Assembly (NCBI GenBank): GCA_902627635.1
Contig: CACOKA010000009.1
Coordinates: 1-33,765, forward strand
DNA length: 33,765 nt
Direction: 5' to 3'
Origin: an uncultured Candidatus Actinomarina sp.
GTDB taxonomy: Bacteria; Actinomycetota; Acidimicrobiia; Actinomarinales; Actinomarinaceae
A model generated the notes under the pieces. It did no database searches, was not told where the DNA came from, and saw only the letters and a list, made by a program, of their open reading frames with translations. Shown one piece after another: positions 22,044-30,566 of this stretch (position 1 is the stretch's first letter; every line of letters starts with the position of its first letter). The translations under genes and the position numbers were made by a program.

Positions 22044-24695
22044 ATGAATAAAAAGCTCATTTACCAATTTTCCTCAACCAAAACTGAAGGTGATAAATCG
22101 ATGTTGGATTTACTTGGAGGTAAAGGAGCAAATTTAGCAGAGATGTCAATCCTCGGAATTAATGTCCCCCCTGGGTTTACAGTAACAACAGAGGTCTGTA
22201 ATTATTTTATAGAGAACAAATCTTTTCCAGATCAATTTGATAGTGAATTAGAAAAAGCATTAGCTGACTTAGAAAAAATAACAAAAAAGAAATTTAATGA
22301 TGATACAACACCTCTCTTACTTTCTGTTAGATCAGGAGGAAAAGTATCAATGCCAGGAATGATGGATTCTATTTTAAATATTGGAATTAATGACAAAAAT
22401 GTAGATGCTTTAGCATCTAATTTTAATGATGAAAGATTTGCGCTTGATTCATATCGTCGCTTAATTCAAATGTATGGAAATGTTGTTCTCGAAATTGATA
22501 TGGACAGGTTTGAGGCCATTATTGATAATAAAAAAAGGATTGATGGAGTTGAGAAAGAAAATGATTTTGATTCTGAACAATTGAGTTGGATTATTGATGC
22601 TTTTAAAACCACTGTTGAAAGATTTGCTGGAAATCCTTTTCCACAAGACCCTGTTATTCAACTCAAAGGGGCAATTGAAGCAGTATTTAAAAGCTGGTTA
22701 AACAAACGAGCTGTTACTTATCGAAAAATTAATAATATACCTAACAATTGGGGTACTGGAACAACTATTCAATCTATGGTTTTTGGAAATTTAAATGAAT
22801 CTTCTGGAACAGGTGTTGCTTTTACGAGGTTTCCGTCTACAGGAAAAAACAAATTGTATGGGGAGTATTTAATGAATGCTCAAGGAGAAGATGTTGTTGC
22901 AGGAATTAGAACACCATTTCCGATAGGAAAACATGAAAAGAACACTCAACCCTCCCTTGAGGAAGAAAACCCAGTTCTTTTTAATGAAATAAAGTCTATT
23001 GGAGATAAATTAGAAACTCACTACAAAGATGTACAAGATATAGAGTTTACGATTGAAGATGGAGAATTATTTATTCTTCAAACTAGAAATGCAAAAAGAA
23101 CAGCCCAAGCGAGTGTAAAAATTGCAGTTGATATGCATAATGAAAAAATCCTAAGTAAACAAGAAGCAATCAATATGATTGATGCAGATCAGATTACTTC
23201 AGTTCTCCACCCTCAGTTTGTTGACTCAGATAATAAAAAATTGTTTGAAAAAGGTTTAAATGCCTCACCTGGAGCTGCTGTAGGTGAAATAGTTTTTGAC
23301 CCAGAAAAAGCTGAGATTGAAGCGGCAAGAGGAAAAAAAGTCATTTTAGTAAGAGATGAAACTAGTCCAGAGGACATAAGTGGAATGTTTGCATCAGTAG
23401 GAATATTGACAACAAAAGGTGGAATGACGAGCCATGCTGCAGTTGTCGCTAGAGGAATGGGCAAACCTTGCATAGTTGGAGCAGAAAATCTCAAAATTGA
23501 CAAAAATGATAGAAAAATATCTAATGGTCAAATAACTGTTGAAGAAGGTGATTTAATTTCATTAGACGGATCTACTGGTGAGATATTTCTTGGGGAAGTT
23601 GAGCTAGAATCTGCAAAATTGACAGATGAATTTAATACTTTGATGGCATGGTGTGATGATTTTAAAAAACTTTTAATTAGAGCAAATGCAGAAACAATAA
23701 ATGACACGGCCAAGTCTTTAGAGTTTGGTGCTGATGGTATTGGTTTATGCAGAACAGAACATATGTTTTTTGAAGGTGAAAGAATACTTCCTATGAGAGA
23801 GATGATTATGGCAAACAATAAGCAAGGTAGAAAAAGAGCATTAAATAAAATTATTGATTTTCAAATAAATGATTTTGTTGAAATATTTAAGCTTTTAAAA
23901 GACAAACCTATAACTGTTCGACTACTTGATCCACCAATGCATGAATTCTTACCAAAAAGTGATATTGAAATTACTGAGTTAGCTAATTCTTTAAGAGTTT
24001 CATCAGCATATGTTTCAGAAGTTTTATCGAGGATTAGTGAAAGTAACCCAATGTTAGGTCATCGAGGTGTACGTTTAGGTTTAAGTTATCCAGAAATTTA
24101 TAAGATGCAGGTTGAGGCAATTTTTAAAGCTAGTTATGAAATTCATCAAAAAGAAAAGATCATGATTAAACCTGAAATAATGATTCCTTTAATAATGAAC
24201 GCAAGTGAATTTACAAAAATGAAAAAAATTATAACAAAAAAAATTGAGAGCTTGAAGAAAGAATCAAACTTCAATTTTCAGTATTCCATAGGAACTATGA
24301 TTGAATTACCTAGTGCTGCCTTGAATTCATCGGAAATTGGAGAACATGCAGATTTTTTTTCATATGGAACAAATGATTTAACTCAAACAACCCTCGGTTT
24401 ATCAAGAGATGACGCATCTAAATTTTTAAACGAATATGTAGAAAAAAATATTTTTGATGTTGATCCTTTTATTACAATTGATGAAAATACTGTGGGAAAT
24501 TTAGTTGCTTCATCTGTTGTAGCTGGAAAAAAAGTAAATAAAGATATCAAGATAGGTGTTTGTGGTGAACATGCGGGTGATCCAAAATCAATCAAATTTC
24601 TAAATACATTGGATATTGACTATATCTCTTGTTCACCTTTTAGAATTCCAACTGCAAGATTAGCTGCTGCACAAGCAGAAATATCTAAAACTTAA
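22044..24695 (+). CDS. ppdK: Pyruvate, phosphate dikinase
   Basis: An 883-aa enzyme interconverting pyruvate + ATP + Pi and PEP + AMP + PPi. Domain order is typical: N-terminal ATP-grasp with LLGGKGANLAEM (23-34), VPPGFTVTTE and SVRSGGKVSMPGMMDS; the phosphohistidine domain GGMTSHAAVVARG with catalytic H464 and regulatory-type T462; then the PEP/pyruvate barrel with GADGIGLCRTEHMF, GHRGVRLG, the SYGTNDLTQTTLG motif (as FSYGTNDLTQ) and the catalytic Cys in GVCGEHAGDP (C840). Length matches the family. No PPDK regulatory-protein gene is adjacent. It is divergent from the GAPDH-like gene, suggesting joint use in glycolysis/gluconeogenesis at the PEP-pyruvate node. No clear leaderless -10 box was found at this start. 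Confidence 0.96.
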   Translation: MNKKLIYQFSSTKTEGDKSMLDLLGGKGANLAEMSILGINVPPGFTVTTEVCNYFIENKSFPDQFDSELEKALADLEKITKKKFNDDTTPLLLSVRSGGKVSMPGMMDSILNIGINDKNVDALASNFNDERFALDSYRRLIQMYGNVVLEIDMDRFEAIIDNKKRIDGVEKENDFDSEQLSWIIDAFKTTVERFAGNPFPQDPVIQLKGAIEAVFKSWLNKRAVTYRKINNIPNNWGTGTTIQSMVFGNLNESSGTGVAFTRFPSTGKNKLYGEYLMNAQGEDVVAGIRTPFPIGKHEKNTQPSLEEENPVLFNEIKSIGDKLETHYKDVQDIEFTIEDGELFILQTRNAKRTAQASVKIAVDMHNEKILSKQEAINMIDADQITSVLHPQFVDSDNKKLFEKGLNASPGAAVGEIVFDPEKAEIEAARGKKVILVRDETSPEDISGMFASVGILTTKGGMTSHAAVVARGMGKPCIVGAENLKIDKNDRKISNGQITVEEGDLISLDGSTGEIFLGEVELESAKLTDEFNTLMAWCDDFKKLLIRANAETINDTAKSLEFGADGIGLCRTEHMFFEGERILPMREMIMANNKQGRKRALNKIIDFQINDFVEIFKLLKDKPITVRLLDPPMHEFLPKSDIEITELANSLRVSSAYVSEVLSRISESNPMLGHRGVRLGLSYPEIYKMQVEAIFKASYEIHQKEKIMIKPEIMIPLIMNASEFTKMKKIITKKIESLKKESNFNFQYSIGTMIELPSAALNSSEIGEHADFFSYGTNDLTQTTLGLSRDDASKFLNEYVEKNIFDVDPFITIDENTVGNLVASSVVAGKKVNKDIKIGVCGEHAGDPKSIKFLNTLDIDYISCSPFRIPTARLAAAQAEISKT

Positions 24696-24702
24696 TTGAT
24701 TA

Positions 24703-24720
24703 CAAAGATGATTATCTTTG
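24703..24720. promoter_or_regulatory. 7-bp perfect hairpin/inverted repeat after ppdK
   Basis: CAAAGAT-GATT-ATCTTTG forms a perfect 7-bp stem. It lies 7 nt after the ppdK stop and 2 nt before the TATAAT of the next gene. No T-run follows, so it is either a weak terminator or an operator overlapping the next promoter. Confidence 0.45.
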
Positions 24721-24722
24721 GA

Positions 24723-24728
24723 TATAAT
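24723..24728 (+). promoter_or_regulatory. -10 TATAAT before the small membrane-protein gene
   Basis: A perfect TATAAT ends 7 nt before ATG 24736. It lies inside the longer ORF-track version starting at TTG 24718, which argues that ATG 24736 is the true, leaderless start. Confidence 0.55.
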
Positions 24729-24735
24729 TGCATTT

Positions 24736-25131
24736 ATGAGTTATAAAATTATAAATAGAGTTGATCCGACTCTTTATTTGATATTATCTGTTGTTGGATT
24801 TGTTATTCCCGAACAAATATATAAGTTGTTTCTTTTGAATCCTGATGCAGTTTTATCATCCACTGAAGCAACCATTGTACGAGCCAATGGTGTCGGAGTT
24901 ATATTTGCTGCACTAATAATTTTTTTGCTTGGAGGCGAAGAAGAAAATGCAAGACAAATAAATATCGTTCGTTATGTGGGAGGGTTACTTTTAATAGGAT
25001 TTGCTGTGTTTACAAACTTCAATGGATTTTTAATATTTGGTGTTACAGAAATTGCACTTGCTTTGTATACAGGAAGGCAATTAAGACCATCCTCTGGCAG
25101 TGAGAGTTACACCCCAAACGTCGAAGATTAA
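24736..25131 (+). CDS. Small membrane protein, unknown
   Basis: A 131-aa protein with four hydrophobic stretches, near residues 13-28, 48-66, 76-92 and 93-110, and a polar C-terminus. No signature residues were recognised. The ORF-track start (TTG 24718) would place the TATAAT box inside the gene, so ATG 24736 is chosen. It lies between ppdK and the enoyl-ACP reductase gene on the same strand, with 42 bp before the latter. Its topology resembles small DUF4345/DoxX-like proteins, but I cannot assign it. Confidence 0.65.
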   Translation: MSYKIINRVDPTLYLILSVVGFVIPEQIYKLFLLNPDAVLSSTEATIVRANGVGVIFAALIIFLLGGEEENARQINIVRYVGGLLLIGFAVFTNFNGFLIFGVTEIALALYTGRQLRPSSGSESYTPNVED

Positions 25132-25161
25132 AAAAATTATTCTAAGTAATTTAGTAATCAG

Positions 25162-25167
25162 TAACAT
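25162..25167 (+). promoter_or_regulatory. -10-like TAACAT before the enoyl-ACP reductase gene
   Basis: TAACAT ends 6 nt before ATG 25174, consistent with the leaderless spacing elsewhere in the window. The hexamer itself is weak. Confidence 0.35.
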
Positions 25168-25173
25168 TAAATT

Positions 25174-25953
25174 ATGATTTTAAAAGATAAAACTTTTGTT
25201 ATTACTGGCATATTGACTGATAAAAGTATCGCTTTTGCCACAGCAAAAATTGCAATTGATAATGGTGCAAAAATTATTGCCACAGGTTTTGGAGACGGAC
25301 TTCGTATAACACAACGTGCTGTAAAAAGACTTGATGATGAAATTGATGTATTAGAGATGGATATTGAAAATACTGTTCAAGTACAAGAAGTAGTAAATCA
25401 AATCAAAGATAAATACGCAAGCTTAGATGGTGCTCTTCATTCAATTGCATTTTCCCCAACTGAGGCAATGGGTGGTAATTTTTTAAATACAAATGTTGAA
25501 GATGCAATTAAATCCTTTGAGGTTTCAGCTTTTTCACTAAAAACTTTAACTAATGAATTTTTACCAATATTGAAAGAAGGAGCATCGATAGTAGCAGTCG
25601 ATTTTGACAACTCTCAGGCATGGCCGGGTTATGACTGGCAGGGTGTTGCAAAATCATCACTGCAATCGATTGTTAGATATCTTGCATATTATGTTGGTAA
25701 AAACAAGGTTAGGGTAAATGCGGTTGCCTCTGGACCTCTTTTAACAACAGCAGCAAAAAATATTCCTGGATTTTCAGCGATGAATGAGGAATGGAATGAA
25801 AGAGCACCTCTGGGTTGGGATACAAAAAATGCTGAACCAGTTGCTAAGGCCATTAATTTCTTACTTTCAGATTATTCTGAATCCATAACTGGTGAGATAA
25901 TCCATGTTGATGGTGGCGCTCATGCTATTGGTGGCTCTATGTTGCCTGAATAA
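25174..25953 (+). CDS. Enoyl-[ACP] reductase (NADH), InhA/FabI type
   Basis: A 259-aa short-chain-dehydrogenase-fold enzyme that reduces trans-2-enoyl-ACP. The glycine motif is TGILTDKSIA (11-20), characteristic of FabI/InhA. HSIAFSP (89-95) matches the InhA HSIGFMP segment. The catalytic pair Y153 and K160 lie in YDWQGVAK, spaced Y-x6-K as in FabI/InhA. AVDFDNSQAWPGYDW closely follows InhA's MDFD..RAMPAYNW, favouring the actinobacterial InhA branch. It completes the elongation cycle of the fatty-acid operon, which ends convergently 3 bp away, but is on its own promoter. No clear terminator separates them. Confidence 0.92.
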   Translation: MILKDKTFVITGILTDKSIAFATAKIAIDNGAKIIATGFGDGLRITQRAVKRLDDEIDVLEMDIENTVQVQEVVNQIKDKYASLDGALHSIAFSPTEAMGGNFLNTNVEDAIKSFEVSAFSLKTLTNEFLPILKEGASIVAVDFDNSQAWPGYDWQGVAKSSLQSIVRYLAYYVGKNKVRVNAVASGPLLTTAAKNIPGFSAMNEEWNERAPLGWDTKNAEPVAKAINFLLSDYSESITGEIIHVDGGAHAIGGSMLPE

Positions 25954-25956
25954 TTT

Positions 25957-27195
25957 TTATTGTTTACTGAATATCAAAACAGCATTATGACCACCAAAAC
26001 CAAATGAATTAGACATTACGTGGTCCATATTTTTATCTACAAAATGATTAGGTGTATAATTTAAATCACAATCCTCATCTGAGTCATTTAAATTTATCGT
26101 TGGTGGAATTTGATTATTTTTCATTGTTAATAATGATGCCATTGCTTCAAAAGCTCCGCCACCTCCAAGTAAATGTCCTGTCATTGATTTGGTAGAAGAT
26201 ATGTTAACTTCATATGCGTAGTCATTCATAAGTGATTTAATCGCAAGAGTTTCATTTAAATCATTAGCTGGCGTTGATGTTCCGTGTGCGTTGATATAGT
26301 CAATCTTTTCGTTACTTATATCAGCGTTTGAGATTGCCTTTTCCATTGCTCTCAAAGCACCAACTCCACCCTCTGAGGGAGCAGTTATATGATATGCATC
26401 TGTTGAGGATCCATATCCAGAAATATATCCGTATACTTCTACATTCCTATCTTTTGCTGAACTTTCACTTTCGAGTATTAAAACTGTTGATCCTTCTGCC
26501 ATTACAAATCCATCTCTGTTTTTATCAAATGGTTTACATGCCTTTTGAGGCTCATCATTCTGTTTTGAAAGTGCTTTTATTTGTGCAAAAGCTCCGATTG
26601 TCATTGAAGTTGTACCAGATTCTGTTCCTCCAACAAGAACTTTGTCGACAATGTTTTGTTCAATCATCCTCTTAGCTTCTCCAATTGCATTTGCAGATGC
26701 TGCGCAAGCAGTTGTAATCGTTAACGAAGGACCTTGTATTCCGTATTTAATTGCAACTTGACCTGTACTTGAATTGGGCATTAATTGTGTAATAGCAAGA
26801 GGACTTATTCTTGTTGAACCTCTTTCATCGTAAACTCTAACAGCGTCTTCCGTTGCTCCTATTCCACCAATGCCAGTTCCAAATACAATACCAAAATCTT
26901 CACCAAGAGGTTTACTTAAATCAAATCCAGCATCTTGAATTGCCTCCTCTGCTGCAAAAATAGATAAATGGCCAGACCTATCAAGCTTTCTTGCATTTTG
27001 TTTTCCCATATATTCATTTGCATCAAAGTTTTTAACTTCTCCTGCAAACGTCACAGGTAAATCTGAAGCATCAAATAAAGTAATATAATCTATTCCAGAA
27101 ACTCCACCAACTAATTTTTTCCATGTATCAGATACATTATTTCCAAGTGGATTTATGGTTCCCAAACCTGTTACAACTACTCGTTGTTTAGTCAT
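25957..27195 (-). CDS. fabF: Beta-ketoacyl-ACP synthase II
   Basis: A 412-aa condensing enzyme that elongates acyl-ACP with malonyl-ACP. The Cys-His-His triad is intact: C164 in TTACAASANA, H304 in NAHGTSTPAND and H341 in KSMTGHLLGGGG, with K336. The GFGGHN stretch near the C-terminus and the overall length are typical of KAS II. It begins 3 nt after the acpP stop and is the last gene of the minus-strand fatty-acid operon. Confidence 0.97.
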   Translation of the reverse strand: MTKQRVVVTGLGTINPLGNNVSDTWKKLVGGVSGIDYITLFDASDLPVTFAGEVKNFDANEYMGKQNARKLDRSGHLSIFAAEEAIQDAGFDLSKPLGEDFGIVFGTGIGGIGATEDAVRVYDERGSTRISPLAITQLMPNSSTGQVAIKYGIQGPSLTITTACAASANAIGEAKRMIEQNIVDKVLVGGTESGTTSMTIGAFAQIKALSKQNDEPQKACKPFDKNRDGFVMAEGSTVLILESESSAKDRNVEVYGYISGYGSSTDAYHITAPSEGGVGALRAMEKAISNADISNEKIDYINAHGTSTPANDLNETLAIKSLMNDYAYEVNISSTKSMTGHLLGGGGAFEAMASLLTMKNNQIPPTINLNDSDEDCDLNYTPNHFVDKNMDHVMSNSFGFGGHNAVLIFSKQ

Positions 27196-27198
27196 GGT

Positions 27199-27438
27199 TT
27201 AGAGTTTTGAATGTAAAAGGTTTACAGCTTGACCAACTGTTCCGACATCTGTGAGCTCTTCGTCGTCAATTTCAATCTCAAACTCATCTTCAAATGCCAT
27301 TACAACTTCAACAATGCCTAGTGAGTCAATTTCTAGATCCTCTTCTAATTTTGCATCCATATTGATTTTTTCAGAATCGATACCTAATTCTTCTTCAAAA
27401 AGGGTTTTAACCTTCTCAAAAACTTCATTTACTTCCAT
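27199..27438 (-). CDS. acpP: Acyl carrier protein
   Basis: A 79-aa acidic protein with the 4'-phosphopantetheine attachment serine in EIDSLGIVEV (S39). The ORF track starts at GTG 27450, but ATG 27438 has GGGAG 5 nt upstream and gives a normal ACP length, so it is preferred. It lies between fabG and fabF, the classical order, and its activating enzyme AcpS is encoded in the same operon. Confidence 0.95.
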   Translation of the reverse strand: MEVNEVFEKVKTLFEEELGIDSEKINMDAKLEEDLEIDSLGIVEVVMAFEDEFEIEIDDEELTDVGTVGQAVNLLHSKL

Positions 27439-27443
27439 ATTCA

Positions 27444-27448
27444 CTCCC
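27444..27448 (-). promoter_or_regulatory. Ribosome binding site that decides the acpP start
   Basis: Minus-strand GGGAG lies 5 nt before ATG 27438, supporting this start over the GTG four codons upstream. Internal operon genes such as this use Shine-Dalgarno sequences, unlike the operon-leading genes. Confidence 0.6.
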
Positions 27449-27449
27449 A

Positions 27450-28178
27450 CTAAGTTGTAAGTCCACCATCTATAGGTATTACTTGCCCTGTTATATATTC
27501 TGACTCATCTTTGCATAAAAAAGATACCATGTTTGCAATATCTTCTGGCATACCCATGCGTTTTATTGAAAGTTGTTCTATAATATTTTCTTTATTTTCA
27601 TCATTAATAAATGATGTCATGTCTGTTTCTATATATCCGGGGGCTACAACATTAGACGTAATATTTCTGCTACCTACTTCTTTACTAATTGATTTTGATA
27701 ACCCAATCAAACCTGCCTTTGATGCAGCATAATTTGCTTGGCCTTGATTACCAGATATCCCTACAACAGAAGATATAAAAATTAACCTTCCCCATTTGTT
27801 TTTAATCATTTTTTTTATGGCTCTTTGAGATGTATAGAAATTGCCAGTTAGGTTTGTTTGAATAACATCATTCCACTCATCATCCTTCATTCTTGGTAAT
27901 ATATTGTCTTTTGTGATTCCTGCATTATTTACCAAAATATCAACATTTTTATATGTTTTTTCTATTAAGTTAAACGCCTCATCAACTGAATTTCTATCTG
28001 CAATATTTAATTGAACAGCAAGACTTTCACCACCTAATTTTTTTATTTCTTCTACTACTTCATCAGCCTTATCTTTAGAATTTGCGAATCCTACAATAAC
28101 TTGATAATCTTTTCCAAGCTCCAAAGCTATAGATTTTCCAATACCTCTTGAAGCACCTGTTACAAAAACTGTTTTCAT
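27450..28178 (-). CDS. fabG: 3-oxoacyl-ACP reductase
   Basis: A 242-aa short-chain dehydrogenase reducing beta-ketoacyl-ACP with NADPH. Seen: cofactor loop TGASRGIGKSIA (7-18), NNAGITKDN (84-92) and the catalytic S137, Y150 and K154 (NYAASKAG), with the C-terminal YITGQVIPIDGGL typical of FabG. It overlaps fabH by 4 bp (ATGA) and is followed by acpP after 11 nt. Confidence 0.96.
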   Translation of the reverse strand: MKTVFVTGASRGIGKSIALELGKDYQVIVGFANSKDKADEVVEEIKKLGGESLAVQLNIADRNSVDEAFNLIEKTYKNVDILVNNAGITKDNILPRMKDDEWNDVIQTNLTGNFYTSQRAIKKMIKNKWGRLIFISSVVGISGNQGQANYAASKAGLIGLSKSISKEVGSRNITSNVVAPGYIETDMTSFINDENKENIIEQLSIKRMGMPEDIANMVSFLCKDESEYITGQVIPIDGGLTT

Positions 28179-29269
28179 ATTTTGTCTAATTTATCTGGAA
28201 CTTGATACTCAATTGCTCTTTTAATTGTGTCGGTTGCAGTTCCATCAAAATCTGGAAGTTTTGCATCTGATTTGTTTATTGGAGTTACACGATCTCCTAA
28301 TCGAACCGCACAAGCTCCCCAGGCAAGACCAGCTCCGACGGCCGTAAAGACTGCAATTTCTCCACCTTTTATCTCACCCTCCTCAAGAGCATCTACAAAT
28401 GCTGTTGGTATAGAGGCTGCCGAGGTATTTCCGTATCGATGAACTTTTTTGATAGTAGTTGCATTAGGAAGCCCAAGTTTTTTCTCAAGTGCTTCAACTA
28501 TCCTAATATTTGCTTGATGTGGAATAAAAATGTCTACGTCTTCTTTTGACAATCCTGATTTTTCAATAGCTTCTGCTGATGCTTGTGCCATTGCTCTAAC
28601 ACCAGATTTAAATATTTCCTGTCCATCAAAAGTCCAACGCACTCTAGCTGCTTCATCAGGATTAAACCTATCCATTGCTGAACCAAAATTAGGAATTTCT
28701 AAGATTTCTAGATTGTCTGAACTTAGGCCATTTGAGAAAGAATATATTTCACCGTCTGATTCATTTTTACTTTCTTCAATAACCACTGCACCTGCACCAT
28801 CACCAAAAAGCACTGCGGTATTTCGATCAGACCAATCAAGTAACCACGTAATATGCTCTGCCCCTATTACCAAAGCCCTTTTATAAAGATTACTTTCAAC
28901 GAATGCTTTTCCTTGCTCAAGTGCATAGAGAAAACCTGCACAAGCAGCATTTACGTCATATACAGAAGCATTTACAGCACCAATTTTTTTTTGGACATGA
29001 GCTGCTGCAGATGGAACAATACTGTCTGGAGTACATGTAGCCAAGATTACGACATCAATATCTTCTGGATTTAAACCGGCACAGGCTATCGCATGTTTAC
29101 CTGCAATTTCGGCCATATCTGAAGTGTTAACATGGCTAAATCTTCGTTCTTTAACACCTGTTCTTTGTTGAATCCACTCATCAGAAGTATCAACAAACTT
29201 TGATAAATCATCATTAGTCATAATGTTATCGGGCGTACATTTACCCCAACCTGTTATTGCTGATTTCAA
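28175..29269 (-). CDS. fabH: Beta-ketoacyl-ACP synthase III with C-terminal tail
   Basis: A 364-aa initiating condensing enzyme joining an acyl-CoA with malonyl-ACP. The Cys-His-Asn triad is complete: C110 in NAACAGF, H251 in IPHQANIRI and N281 in YGNTSAASIP; also DTSDEWIQQRTGVKER near the N-terminus and FGDGAGAVV. The usual length is about 320-335; here about 38 extra residues (after AVRLGDR, about 327-364) form a tail containing DFDGTATDTIKRAIEY of unknown role. The ATGA overlap with fabG and the 9-bp gap after fabD place it in the operon. Confidence 0.95.
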   Translation of the reverse strand: MKSAITGWGKCTPDNIMTNDDLSKFVDTSDEWIQQRTGVKERRFSHVNTSDMAEIAGKHAIACAGLNPEDIDVVILATCTPDSIVPSAAAHVQKKIGAVNASVYDVNAACAGFLYALEQGKAFVESNLYKRALVIGAEHITWLLDWSDRNTAVLFGDGAGAVVIEESKNESDGEIYSFSNGLSSDNLEILEIPNFGSAMDRFNPDEAARVRWTFDGQEIFKSGVRAMAQASAEAIEKSGLSKEDVDIFIPHQANIRIVEALEKKLGLPNATTIKKVHRYGNTSAASIPTAFVDALEEGEIKGGEIAVFTAVGAGLAWGACAVRLGDRVTPINKSDAKLPDFDGTATDTIKRAIEYQVPDKLDKI

Positions 29270-29278
29270 AATTTCCCC

Positions 29279-30184
29279 TTACTTTGATGATTCTAAAGAG
29301 TTTATTATCTTTAAATCCTTATATGATATAGACTTTCTCACCATTCCAGCAGTTACACTTCCAGGCCCAATATGACACCATAAATCTGGATTTATATCCT
29401 TGTTAACTAACTCGATTTGCTGGTTAAAAAGGACTGAATTATCTATTTGATTGACAAGATTTTCTTTCAAAGTTGACACTTCAACCTTTTTTGCATCAAC
29501 GTTCATATAAACAGGAATCTTCCCTTCGGAAATATCAATCTCATTTAAAGAACTCTCAAGTGGTTTTTTTGCAGAGCTTACAATTTCAGTATGAAATGCT
29601 CCTGCTACTTCAAGTGGAAGTACTCTTTTTGCACCAAGTGCTTTGGGATTAGACTTTAAGTAGTTCATATCATCAATGTATGAACTAATAACTATTTGTG
29701 AAGGATCATTAAAATTTGATATCCATATTTGAATTCCTTGATTATTTAATTTCTCTATTTCTTCAATTGTTGTTTCCAAATCACCTGTTAGAACAGCTGC
29801 CATAGTTGTATTGGAGTTTTCTACAGCTTTATGCATCTCCTCACCTCTAACTGCTATTACTTTTAGTGCATCTTTATAATCTAAATATCCTGATAGACAT
29901 AAAGCTGTATATTCGCCAAGAGAATGTCCGATAAGCGCAGCAGGATTTCCTAAATTATTAATTGCTTCAATTCCGTAACAATAAGAGACTGAGAATATAT
30001 AAGGTTGAGCAATATTTGTTTTTTTAATTTTCTCAGGATCTTCTGAATTTATGATATCTTTTAGGCTCCATCCCAAAGTTTCTTCGAAAGTATTTATTAA
30101 TAGATCGTCATACTTTTCAAGTAGTTCATTACCCATTCCTATTTCTTGAGAGCCTTGACCTGGAAACATTCCAACCCACTGCAT
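29279..30184 (-). CDS. fabD: Malonyl-CoA:ACP transacylase
   Basis: A 301-aa acyltransferase moving malonyl from CoA to ACP. Seen: FPGQGSQ (7-13), the active-site GHSLGEYTAL with S88, the VRGEEM arginine region and AGAFHTEIV with the catalytic His. The length is typical. It is separated by 2 nt from acpS and 9 nt from fabH, in the order expected for a fatty-acid operon. Confidence 0.95.
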   Translation of the reverse strand: MQWVGMFPGQGSQEIGMGNELLEKYDDLLINTFEETLGWSLKDIINSEDPEKIKKTNIAQPYIFSVSYCYGIEAINNLGNPAALIGHSLGEYTALCLSGYLDYKDALKVIAVRGEEMHKAVENSNTTMAAVLTGDLETTIEEIEKLNNQGIQIWISNFNDPSQIVISSYIDDMNYLKSNPKALGAKRVLPLEVAGAFHTEIVSSAKKPLESSLNEIDISEGKIPVYMNVDAKKVEVSTLKENLVNQIDNSVLFNQQIELVNKDINPDLWCHIGPGSVTAGMVRKSISYKDLKIINSLESSK

Positions 30185-30186
30185 GA

Positions 30187-30564
30187 TTAACTATCCTTTT
30201 CTGAGATAGCAAATGCTATTGCATTTTCATTTTCATGTGAAAGTGAAATATGAATATTTGTAATTTTTTTTTCTTTAACAGTATCCGATGCTCTACCAAA
30301 AGTATTAATTGTTGGCTTACCTCCACCAGTAACTTCTATATCTTTCCAACTTATTTCTCTCCATCCTTTTCCTAAAGATTTCATTACTGCTTCTTTTGCT
30401 GCAAACCTTGCCCCAAGCCTTTTTGATGGATCTGAAAATCTTTTAGCATATTTAATTTCTTGCTCAGTAAAACATCGTTTTAGGAATTTATCTTCAGATT
30501 TATTCAATAATCTTTTCACTCTTTTGAGATCAACTTGGTCTACTCCAATGCCATAAATACTCAT
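30187..30564 (-). CDS. acpS: Holo-[acyl-carrier-protein] synthase
   Basis: A 125-aa phosphopantetheinyl transferase of AcpS type that converts apo-ACP into holo-ACP. The Mg2+-binding residues D9 (GIGVDQVD) and E58 (ARFAAKEAVMKSLG) are present, as is CFTEQEIKYA. It lies 2 nt from both the biotin carboxylase gene and fabD, so it is fully embedded in the operon that also encodes its substrate, ACP. Confidence 0.95.
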   Translation of the reverse strand: MSIYGIGVDQVDLKRVKRLLNKSEDKFLKRCFTEQEIKYAKRFSDPSKRLGARFAAKEAVMKSLGKGWREISWKDIEVTGGGKPTINTFGRASDTVKEKKITNIHISLSHENENAIAFAISEKDS

Positions 30565-30566
30565 AT

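Noticed and set aside
24718-24735. TTG start of the small membrane-protein ORF
   Set aside because: It would put the perfect TATAAT inside the coding region; ATG 24736 fits better.
25928-25997. TTGGTGG/CCACCAA inverted repeat at the fabI/fabF convergent end
   Set aside because: A 7-bp stem with a loop of nearly 60 nt; both arms code for conserved Gly-Gly residues of the two proteins, so it is likely coincidental.
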